Source: a bacterium (lineage in GTDB: Bacteria; BMS3Abin14). Taken from it: 9,762 bases of DNA. Both the position numbers and the translations under genes were made by a program. Below the pieces are notes generated by a model that saw nothing but the letters and a program-made list of their open reading frames with translations, made no database searches and had not been told where the DNA came from. Shown here piece after piece: positions 4,145-9,762 of this stretch. The first letter of the stretch is position 1, and the number at the start of each line of letters is the position of its first letter. The stretch lies in the NCBI GenBank assembly GCA_020352595.1, contig CP070682.1:1938571-1948332 (forward strand), in the 5' to 3' direction.

Positions 4145-6483
4145 CCGTCAGAACCTGGTCCAGGGATGGGGGCGATGGGCAGACATATGTTAAACGTTAC
4201 TCCCTCTCCATGCCGGTTGTCTACCCGTATTTCACCGCCGTGGCCCGAGACCGCCCTCTGGGCGATGGCCAGGCCCAGGCCGGTGCCGGTTCCCTTGGTG
4301 GTGAAGAAGGGCCTGAAGATCCTCTGGAGGTCGCGGGGATCGATGCCCTCCCCCTGGTTGGTTATGGAGATGACGACTCCCGGTCCCCTGTCGAGTTCCC
4401 GGGCCCCGGCCGACAGGACCACCTCACTGTGCTCTGCCGCGGCCTCTCCGGCGTTGAACAGGACGTTGATGACGGCCTGCTTGATCTGTCTCTCGTCGAG
4501 GGAGATCTCCGGGATGCCCCGGCCCAGGTCCTGGCGCAGTGTCACCTGTTTCTTCCTGAAGTTCTCCCGGAACAGCCCCGCGCACTCGGAAAGGAGTCCG
4601 TAAAGGGACACCGGGCTCCTGTTCACGACACCGTAGCTTCGGGCATAGGAGGTGACGTTGGCCAGGGTCCTCTCGAGCCGGTTCACCTCCTGGATGATGA
4701 TGTCCGCGTACTTGCGGCCGCGGTCGTCATCCGGCAGGAGGTTCCTGAGCCTCCTGGTGAAGCCGCCGATGGAGACGAGGGGGTTGCGGATGTCGTGGGC
4801 CACGGACGCGGCCATCTCGCCGAGGGCGGCCATCTTCTCCCACTGCATGAGCCTGTTGCGCAGCTCCACGAGCTGGCTGTTGAGCTGTTCCAGGGCCGCG
4901 GCCTGGAAGGATCTCTCCACAGCCAGGCCCGCCTGGGCCGCCGCCGACTTGAGCAACTGGTACTCCTCAGCTTCTATGGGGCGCGCCGACCGCAGGTTGT
5001 CCACCCAGATGACGCCGAGGACCCGGCTCTCCGAGAGGAGGGGCACCGTGGCGAAGGAGGGGACGTTGCCGAGATGACGCACAACCTCCTCGCCGACGAG
5101 GTCCTGGTCCGAGGGCAGGCGCATCCTGAAGGAGCGCTGCTCCAGGACCGTCCTGGCGAGGATGCCGCTGTCCCTTCTCACCGGGATGGTCAGGCCCGAG
5201 ATCATTTCGTCCAGGACCCTCGGCCCCTGTGGTCCGGCCTCCCCGTCCCTGCTGTCATGGGTCAGGCGCTCCCCCGAGGCCACGCCTAGGTGGCCGCGCA
5301 GGGTCTGCTCCTGCGGGTCGTGCAGGAAGAGGAATGCCCTGTCGAAACCGTAACCCTCGACGCTGGTAACCGTCTCGAGGATGGAGCGCAGCAGCCGGGT
5401 GATGTCCTCACGGTCGATGACCGCGCGGCTGATCCTGTGCAGAAGGGTCAGTTCCCGGACGCGGCGCTGCAGGGAGGTGGTCATCCTGCGCACCTCGTTC
5501 TCCCTGCCGATCTGGTAAAGGGAGTTCATGCCCACCCGCAGGAGGGCTCTCGCGGTCTCGCGTTCGAGGCGGGTGTAGGGCAAGGGCTCCTCGCCGTGCT
5601 TCCTGTCGAAAAGGCACAGGACCCCGCGGTCCCCGCCTCTCTCCTCGAAGGGGATGCAGAGCAGGTTGTGTCTCACGGGCCTGCCGCCGTCACCAGGTGC
5701 CAGCCCCGGGGCGTCAACCTGGACAGTGCGTCCCTTCTCCAGGGCTTCACGGGCGAAGGGCAGGTCGTTGGGCGTGTCGATGGCTGTGGTGCCGGGCAGG
5801 TTTCCCGCGAAAAAGGCCCTCACTTTCAGGCCGTTCTCCCCCTGGATCCTCAGGACGGAACCCGAGCTCTCCGTGAGCTGGGCGCCGGTCCTGGCGATGT
5901 GGGCCAGGCAGGCCTGCACATCGCTCAGGGCGCTGAGCCGCTCCGAGACGCGCAGGAGCACGCCCGCGATCTCGTTCATTCGGGTCTGGTAGTAACGCGA
6001 AAGGCTTCCCCTGACGAGGGGAGCGAGGGCGCCTGAGACCGAGGCCATGTCCTGCGCGGTCCCCTCTGGGACCCGGGCGCGTTTCCTGAACCCGACTGCC
6101 ATCACCGCCACGGGACGCCCCCGCCACTCCACGGGCATGACCGCCGCGCTCCTGAGGCCCTTCCCGGAAGGGCCCGGAAGGGGACACGGCGAACCGGACC
6201 GGCTGGCCCAGAGCTGGAGCGCTCCGGCCCTGGTGGTCTCCAGAAGCCGTCCCTCCTCTTCGGGGTTCGATGCGATACCCTCGCTGGAAACCGGCCCCGA
6301 TCGGCCCCTGAGGAGGAACCTCCCGGATTCCATCTCCAGGACATAGAGCAGGCACACGTCCGCGCCGAGCCACCCGGCGAGGGCCTGGGCGGTCCTGGAA
6401 AGCTGCACCTGGGGGTCGGAAGAGACCTGGAACGCCTTGAGGATCTCACCGGAAAGAAGTCTGTGCTGGCTGCTGCTGGACAT
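4141..6483 (-). CDS. Soluble sensor histidine kinase with three GAF-like regions
   Basis: A 780-aa protein when started at ATG 6481-6483. GAF-like regions lie at about 15-160, 180-320 and 345-525, separated by helical linkers. A dimerisation/phosphoacceptor helix follows (WEKMAALGEMAASVAHDIRN, His563) and then an HATPase domain with N-box INVLFNAGEA (about 672-681), G1 TNQGEGID (about 708-715), FRPFFTTKG and G2 GTGTGLGLAIAQ (about 732-743). No transmembrane segment or signal peptide is visible, so it should sense an intracellular signal; the GAF ligand is unknown. The frame stays open upstream to 6720, but the extra 79 codons read through the end of the dksA-like gene and are proline/arginine-rich and unlike the family, so I reject them. 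No good Shine-Dalgarno is seen before 6483; a 10-bp palindrome (CGGGATCCCG, 6486-6495) sits there. It overlaps the receiver gene by 4 nt. Confidence 0.92.
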   Translation of the reverse strand: MSSSSQHRLLSGEILKAFQVSSDPQVQLSRTAQALAGWLGADVCLLYVLEMESGRFLLRGRSGPVSSEGIASNPEEEGRLLETTRAGALQLWASRSGSPCPLPGPSGKGLRSAAVMPVEWRGRPVAVMAVGFRKRARVPEGTAQDMASVSGALAPLVRGSLSRYYQTRMNEIAGVLLRVSERLSALSDVQACLAHIARTGAQLTESSGSVLRIQGENGLKVRAFFAGNLPGTTAIDTPNDLPFAREALEKGRTVQVDAPGLAPGDGGRPVRHNLLCIPFEERGGDRGVLCLFDRKHGEEPLPYTRLERETARALLRVGMNSLYQIGRENEVRRMTTSLQRRVRELTLLHRISRAVIDREDITRLLRSILETVTSVEGYGFDRAFLFLHDPQEQTLRGHLGVASGERLTHDSRDGEAGPQGPRVLDEMISGLTIPVRRDSGILARTVLEQRSFRMRLPSDQDLVGEEVVRHLGNVPSFATVPLLSESRVLGVIWVDNLRSARPIEAEEYQLLKSAAAQAGLAVERSFQAAALEQLNSQLVELRNRLMQWEKMAALGEMAASVAHDIRNPLVSIGGFTRRLRNLLPDDDRGRKYADIIIQEVNRLERTLANVTSYARSYGVVNRSPVSLYGLLSECAGLFRENFRKKQVTLRQDLGRGIPEISLDERQIKQAVINVLFNAGEAAAEHSEVVLSAGARELDRGPGVVISITNQGEGIDPRDLQRIFRPFFTTKGTGTGLGLAIAQRAVSGHGGEIRVDNRHGEGVTFNICLPIAPIPGPGSDG

Positions 6484-6602
6484 GGCGGGATCCCGGATGG
6501 TTGGGAGCGGTGCTGACCGGCCTGCTGCCGGGAACATGCGGGGCGCTGCTGGACTGGTGGTGCCTTGCAGGGATGGGCCGGCGGGCCTTAGGGGGACGGC
6601 AC

Positions 6603-6965
6603 TCAGCCCTTCTGGATCTTTTCCTCCTCCTCCTGGAGGGTCTTGCACTCGATACAGAGGGTGGCCACGGGTCGGGCCTCGAGTCTCTTGAAATCGATCT
6701 CCTCGCCGCAATCGTCGCACAGGCCGAAGGTGCCGTCCTCTATCCGCTCAAGGGCCCTGTCTATCTTGGTGATGAGCCTTCTCTCCCGATCCCGGATCCT
6801 CAGGAGGAAGTTCCTGTCGGTCTCCATGGAGGCCCTGTCCGTGGGGTCGGCGAACTGGGCCTTCTCCTCGGTCATGCCGTCCACGGTCCTGGTGGCCTCG
6901 CTGACGAGCTCCTCCTTCCAGGCCTTGAGTTTTTCCGTCAGGTACTGAAGTTCCTTCTCGTTCAT
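6603..6965 (-). CDS. dksA: DksA/TraR family RNA polymerase-binding zinc-finger protein
   Basis: A 120-aa protein with a charged coiled-coil N-terminal part and a C4 zinc finger, CDDC (Cys83, Cys86) and CIEC (Cys104, Cys107). The tip between the helices reads FADPTDRASMETD (38-50), keeping the Asp-x-x-Asp-x-Ala pattern important in E. coli DksA. It should therefore bind the RNA polymerase secondary channel and modulate initiation, often with ppGpp. It is shorter at the N-terminus than E. coli DksA (151 aa), as is common for deltaproteobacterial forms. ATG at 6963-6965 is chosen because GAGGGG lies 7 nt upstream. A sigma70-like promoter is placed at 6996-7024. The gap to the downstream kinase gene is 119 nt without an obvious terminator, so readthrough into the kinase-flavin operon is possible. 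Confidence 0.92.
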   Translation of the reverse strand: MNEKELQYLTEKLKAWKEELVSEATRTVDGMTEEKAQFADPTDRASMETDRNFLLRIRDRERRLITKIDRALERIEDGTFGLCDDCGEEIDFKRLEARPVATLCIECKTLQEEEEKIQKG

Positions 6966-6995
6966 GATAGAGCCCCTCGGTGAAGATGACATTTC

Positions 6996-7024
6996 CTGAT
7001 ACTTTATTTGCGTGGCAGTGTCAA
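6996..7024 (-). promoter_or_regulatory. Predicted sigma70 promoter for the dksA-like gene
   Basis: On the minus strand a perfect TTGACA (7019-7024) is followed by a 17-bp spacer and TATCAG (6996-7001, four of six matches to TATAAT). Initiation near 6989 would give a leader of about 24 nt that includes the GAGGGG ribosome binding site of the gene starting at 6965. The spacer is AT-rich relative to the window. Confidence 0.6.
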
Positions 7025-7053
7025 CCGGACAGGGGAACCCTCTCAACCTTCTC

Positions 7054-7082
7054 TTGACACCCGTTCCCGGCCCATATATCAA
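7054..7082 (+). promoter_or_regulatory. Predicted sigma70 promoter of the outer-membrane protein gene, giving a near-leaderless mRNA
   Basis: TTGACA (7054-7059), 17-bp spacer, TATCAA (7077-7082). An alternative -10, TATATC (7075-7080), has a 15-bp spacer. Expected initiation at about 7088-7090 coincides with the ATG at 7090, and no Shine-Dalgarno precedes that ATG. It mirrors the divergent promoter at 6996-7024 in spacing and in the TATCA -10. Confidence 0.55.
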
Positions 7083-7089
7083 GAAAAAC

Positions 7090-7935
7090 ATGACAAAGAC
7101 ATGGCTCACCGCAACCACCGCCGCAGCTGCCGTGCTCCTGTGCGCCGGAGCCCTGGCAGCAGACCCTTCCTCATTTCCGGGAGGCGGCTTTGATGCCCGC
7201 TCCCTCGGCCGGGGCGGGACCGGTGTGGCCACACCCCCGGGACCTTCCAGCGTCCTGGGCAACCCGGCCACCCTCACCGCCACGGGGATCTTCTCCCTGG
7301 GTGCCGACTACGTCCGGTCACGGGACACCTCCAAGGGAACCTGGGCGCTGTCCCTCGTGGACACGGCGTCCTCGGTCCGGGGCGCCCTGGCCTACTTCAC
7401 CAACCCGGAGTTCGCCGACTTCGAGAAGAACCTCTGGGGCGTTGCCTTCGCGCAATCGCTCACCCCTTACCTCACCATCGGGGAGAGTTTCCACATGGGA
7501 GAATACGAGCCGGATGCGGCCCCCGGCGAGGAGAAGAGCCTCTCGGGCGCCGACCTGGGCTTCCTGCTGAAGATGGGCGGCCATATCTCCCTCGGATACG
7601 TCGCCCGGAACGTCTACCGCAGCGACAGCGACCTGCTGGAGGACAGCAGCGCCTTCGGCGTTTCCCTGGACCTCCCCTGGACCATACTCTTTACCGCGGA
7701 CTACGAGGAGACGCCGCTGACCGATGACCATGACCTGAGGGCCGGCGTGGAGTTCAAGCCGTTCAAGGCCGTGACGGCGCGCCTCGGATACCAGGACCTG
7801 GCCGGCGGCACCGTCTACTACAGCGTGGGTCTGTCCTACTCGGATCCATACGGCACCGTGGACGCGGCCATCCTCTACAACGAGGAGACGGAGAAAACCG
7901 ACCGGGTGGTCATCGGCGTCACCATGGGGATGTAG
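7090..7935 (+). CDS. Secreted outer-membrane beta-barrel-like protein (PorV/TraF/FadL-like N-terminal motif)
   Basis: 281 aa. A Sec signal peptide is clear: basic start MTKTW, hydrophobic stretch TATTAAAAVLLCAGALA and probable cleavage near ALAA-D (about residue 24). The mature N-terminus, FDARSLGRGGTGVATPPGPSSVLGNPATL, has the (A)R-x-x-G-x-G-G-x-G-V-A ... NPA pattern seen in PorV-, TraF- and FadL-like outer membrane proteins. The rest is a series of short amphipathic strands with many Tyr, Gly and Asp, ending VVIGVTMGM without a terminal Phe. The frame is open back to a GTG at 7012, but that start would bury the signal peptide, so ATG 7090 is chosen. It stands alone with its own promoter. 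A CATGCC/GGCATG hairpin (7973-7990) lies 38 nt downstream without a T-tract. Exact family and cargo are not recognised. Confidence 0.75.
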   Translation: MTKTWLTATTAAAAVLLCAGALAADPSSFPGGGFDARSLGRGGTGVATPPGPSSVLGNPATLTATGIFSLGADYVRSRDTSKGTWALSLVDTASSVRGALAYFTNPEFADFEKNLWGVAFAQSLTPYLTIGESFHMGEYEPDAAPGEEKSLSGADLGFLLKMGGHISLGYVARNVYRSDSDLLEDSSAFGVSLDLPWTILFTADYEETPLTDDHDLRAGVEFKPFKAVTARLGYQDLAGGTVYYSVGLSYSDPYGTVDAAILYNEETEKTDRVVIGVTMGM

Positions 7936-8091
7936 GAGGATCCTGTTCCCCGTCCACGATCCGGGACCCAGACATGCCCCCCCCGGCATGCCCTTCCTGC
8001 CCCGTCGCCTTCCCTTGCCCAATAAATGCAGATAGTGTAGTTTATACGGTTGCATTCGGTGAAAGTCTAACTGACGGGGATATCAGCGAAA

Positions 8092-8544
8092 ATGCGCATT
8101 TACGCCATATCGGTCAGTGACAGGAAGGGCGTCCGGAAGGGTAACGTGGGCACGGCCGTGCTGCGAGCCGGGCACGGGCTGGAGAGCGACGCCCACGCCG
8201 GCCCGTGGCACCGTCAGGTCAGCCTCCTGGCCAGGGAGAGCATCGAGAAGATGGTGGGCCTGGGCCTCGCCGTAGGCCCGGGGGACTTCGCCGAGAACAT
8301 CACCACGGAGGGGATCGACCTGCTGTCCCTTCCCCTGGGGCGGAGGCTGCGCCTGGGCCGGGAAGCCCTGGTGGAGGTGACCCAGATCGGCAAGGAGTGC
8401 CACGAGCGCTGTTCCATCTACTATCAGGCCGGGGACTGCGTCATGCCGAGGGAGGGGATCTTCGTCCGGGTCCTCGCCGGGGGCGCCATCAGCCCCGGCG
8501 ACGCCATCGCCATCGTGGAGGACGGGGACGGCCATGAAGGTTAG
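8092..8544 (+). CDS. MOSC domain-containing protein
   Basis: 150 aa, essentially one MOSC domain, a fold related to the C-terminal region of molybdenum cofactor sulfurases and to YiiM-type proteins. Signatures are AGHGLESDAHAG (26-37), RQVSLLARESIE (41-52), GDFAENITTEGIDL (64-77) and the Cys-rich block GKECHERCSIYYQAGDCVMPREGIFVRV with Cys103, Cys107 and Cys116. Stand-alone MOSC proteins of this type commonly sit next to mogA and are presumed to handle sulfur or bind molybdopterin cofactor. No PLP domain is present, so sulfur would have to come from another protein. ATG 8092 is the natural start; the ribosome binding site is weak. The 156-bp gap upstream has an AT-rich stretch (about 8020-8060) that may hold the promoter. 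The gene overlaps mogA by 11 nt. Confidence 0.88.
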   Translation: MRIYAISVSDRKGVRKGNVGTAVLRAGHGLESDAHAGPWHRQVSLLARESIEKMVGLGLAVGPGDFAENITTEGIDLLSLPLGRRLRLGREALVEVTQIGKECHERCSIYYQAGDCVMPREGIFVRVLAGGAISPGDAIAIVEDGDGHEG

Positions 8545-9040
8545 GGGCGGAATATTGACCCTCAGCGACCGCGCCAGCAGGGGCGAGTACGAGGACCTCA
8601 GCGGGCCCGCCATCGTCGAGAGCTTCTCGGGCCGGTCCGGACTCGATGTGCAGTGGGTGCGGGTCCAGATCCTCCCGGACGAGGAGGAACTCCTCAGGGA
8701 GACGCTGGTTCAGTGGTGCGACGCAGAGGGGCTGGACCTCATCCTGACCACCGGCGGCACGGGACCTGCCCCCCGCGACCGCACGCCCGAAGCCACCAGG
8801 AGCGTCCTGGACTTCGAGATCCCCGGCATACCGGAAGCCATGCGGGCCGCCGCCCGCGCCAGGGTTCCCACGGCCGCCCTGACCAGGGGACTCGCCGGGG
8901 TGCGGGGACAGACCCTCATCGTCAACCTCCCGGGCAGCCCCGGGGCGGTCCGGGAGAACCTGGAGGTGCTCTTCGGCTTCCTCGGCCACCTCCTGGAAAA
9001 GGTCAAGGGCGACCCGGCCGAGTGCGGAGGAGGATCGTGA
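8534..9040 (+). CDS. mogA: Molybdopterin adenylyltransferase (MogA/MoaB family)
   Basis: MogA activates molybdopterin by adenylylation before molybdate insertion. The 168-aa protein begins KVRGGILTLSDRASRGEYED, the family's N-terminal strand and SDR motif. It has the substrate-binding TTGGTGPAPRDRTPEAT (72-88), PGIPEAMR (97-104), the loop VPTAALTRGLAGVRGQTLIV and the C-terminal NLPGSPGAVRE (131-141). The length is close to short MogA/MoaB proteins (E. coli MogA 195). MogA and MoaB cannot be separated reliably by eye. ATG 8534 lies inside the MOSC gene, with GGGGA a few nt upstream, indicating co-translation. An 8-nt tandem repeat begins about a dozen nt after the stop. Confidence 0.9.
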   Translation: MKVRGGILTLSDRASRGEYEDLSGPAIVESFSGRSGLDVQWVRVQILPDEEELLRETLVQWCDAEGLDLILTTGGTGPAPRDRTPEATRSVLDFEIPGIPEAMRAAARARVPTAALTRGLAGVRGQTLIVNLPGSPGAVRENLEVLFGFLGHLLEKVKGDPAECGGGS

Positions 9041-9052
9041 GTTCGGGTGTAT

Positions 9053-9076
9053 CGGAGCACCGGAGTATGGGAGCAG
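9053..9076 (+). repeat. Short 8-nt tandem repeat after mogA
   Basis: Three adjacent units: CGGAGCAC (9053-9060), CGGAGTAT (9061-9068) and GGGAGCAG (9069-9076). CGGGTGTAT (9044-9052) just before may be a decayed unit. The repeat lies in the 90-bp gap between mogA and tmk, which otherwise holds no recognisable signal apart from the start region of tmk. Confidence 0.45.
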
Positions 9077-9130
9077 GTTCCTTCCCCGGCACCCCGCTGC
9101 TTGGGCTTCCCGTTACCGGATGACAGGGAA

Positions 9131-9762
9131 ATGCGAGGGATCTTCATCACCTTCGAGGGCATCGAGGGGTCCGGCAAGACGACTCTCATGGAGCTGCTGG
9201 AGGGCCAGCTGCGCGCGGCCGGCCGGGATACCCTGCTGACGCGCGAGCCCGGGGGCACGGACCTCGGGGTGGCCATACGCCGCGCTCTCCTGGAACCGCG
9301 CGGCGGGACCATCGAACCGCTGGCGGAGCTCATGCTCTTCGCCGCCGACAGGGCCCAGCATGCCGCCACTGTCATCCGGCCGGCCCTGGAGAAGGGGCAG
9401 GTCGTGCTGTGTGACAGGTTCTCCGACGCCACGGTGGCCTACCAGGGCCACGGGAGGGGACTGCCCATGGACACCGTCAGGACCGTGGACGGCGCGGCCA
9501 GGGGAGGTCTGCTGCCGGACATGACCGTGCTGCTGGACCTCCCGGTCCACGCGGGTCTCGAGAGGGTCAGAGCGAGGAATGAGGGGTCCCCGGATCGCGC
9601 CGAGTCCAGGATCGACGACGAGGAGGCCCATTTCCACGAAAGGGTGAGGCAGGGGTACCTGGCCATGGCCGGCACGGAGCCCGGGCGGTTCCTCGTTCTG
9701 GACGCCCGGAAGCCGCCCGCCGCACTGGCCGGCCTGGTGAGGAAAGAGATCAGGAAGAGGTT
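9131..9762 (+). CDS. tmk: Thymidylate kinase, 3' end cut by the window
   Basis: Tmk phosphorylates dTMP to dTDP. About 210 codons are present with no stop before the window ends; the family is usually 200-215 aa, so only a few residues should be missing. Visible motifs are P-loop FEGIEGSGKTTL (8-19), TREPGGTDLG, the substrate-binding LMLFAADRAQH, the DR motif in CDRFSDATVAYQGHGRGL, the LLDLPV core strand and an Arg-containing LID (SPDRAESRID) before FHERVRQGYLAMA. The P-loop lacks the basic residue of type I enzymes while the LID carries Arg, which suggests the bacterial type II (E. coli-like) form. ATG 9131 is preceded by CAGGGAA, a modest ribosome binding site. In many bacteria holB follows tmk; that cannot be seen here. 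Confidence 0.95.
   Translation, partial: MRGIFITFEGIEGSGKTTLMELLEGQLRAAGRDTLLTREPGGTDLGVAIRRALLEPRGGTIEPLAELMLFAADRAQHAATVIRPALEKGQVVLCDRFSDATVAYQGHGRGLPMDTVRTVDGAARGGLLPDMTVLLDLPVHAGLERVRARNEGSPDRAESRIDDEEAHFHERVRQGYLAMAGTEPGRFLVLDARKPPAALAGLVRKEIRKR

Noticed and set aside
3701..5289. Long plus-strand frames opposite the kinase, receiver and apbE (3701-4603, 4210-5289 and others)
   Set aside because: They are antisense to genes with clear catalytic motifs, have low-complexity composition and no plausible starts or domains.
6484..6720. N-terminal extension of the histidine kinase frame to 6720
   Set aside because: It overlaps the dksA-like gene in another frame, is Pro/Arg/Gly-rich as expected of a GC-rich shadow frame, and has no ribosome binding site. 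The GAF-type sequence begins after 6483.
7936..8091. Possible molybdenum-cofactor riboswitch before the MOSC-mogA pair
   Set aside because: The gap is 156 bp and upstream of cofactor genes, but I could not recognise the conserved Moco motif, and the only clear hairpin (CATGCC/GGCATG, 7973-7990) lies near the previous gene. A covariance-model search would settle it.

Overview
The window is GC-rich, densely coded bacterial chromosome. It probably comes from a diderm: one gene encodes a secreted beta-barrel-like protein, a DksA-type regulator is present, and ApbE carries a lipobox. The gene set and the CTAG...TTTTTCAGC-type repeat fit an uncultivated Desulfobacterota-like (former Deltaproteobacteria) lineage. 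That placement is an inference from style, not a phylogenetic result.

Layout. Positions 1-726 (+) hold the 3' part of a laccase-fold pgeF/YfiH-family gene, whose stop codon lies in the left arm of a 181-bp MITE-like element (723-903). A heptanucleotide array (971-1020) follows and forms the 3' end of a converging tag gene (3-methyladenine DNA glycosylase I, 1012-1590, -). From 1765 to 6965 everything is on the minus strand. In transcription order this is a dksA-like gene, a soluble triple-GAF histidine kinase, a stand-alone receiver, an ApbE lipoprotein, a NusG-domain-II membrane protein and a Gx-family membrane protein. Kinase/receiver, receiver/apbE and NusG-II/Gx overlap, so most of this block is probably one transcription unit. 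A divergent promoter region (6966-7089) separates it from a plus-strand outer-membrane-type protein (7090-7935). A MOSC protein and MogA (8092-9040, overlapping) come next, then thymidylate kinase (9131 to the window end, lacking its last codons).

How the genes may work together. ApbE attaches FMN to extracytoplasmic proteins. NusG-domain-II and Gx proteins are known neighbours of ApbE in flavin-based extracytosolic electron-transfer loci, where I recall the Listeria EetA/EetB pair being of these families. Here the trio sits directly behind, and overlaps, a cytosolic sensor kinase and a receiver with no output domain. This suggests a signal-controlled flavinylation or redox module whose flavinylated partner lies outside the window. 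MOSC and MogA point to molybdenum cofactor handling. PgeF, Tag and Tmk are housekeeping or repair functions.

The most unusual DNA-level feature is a set of degenerate 7-nt tandem arrays, plus one 8-nt array. Two related arrays of consensus ATCYCTT encode the last residues and the stop codons of tag and apbE. Another lies between genes, and one appears to sit in frame inside pgeF between its zinc-ligand motifs. The Tag protein also lacks the glutamate regarded as critical for 3-methyladenine recognition, which is glycine here.
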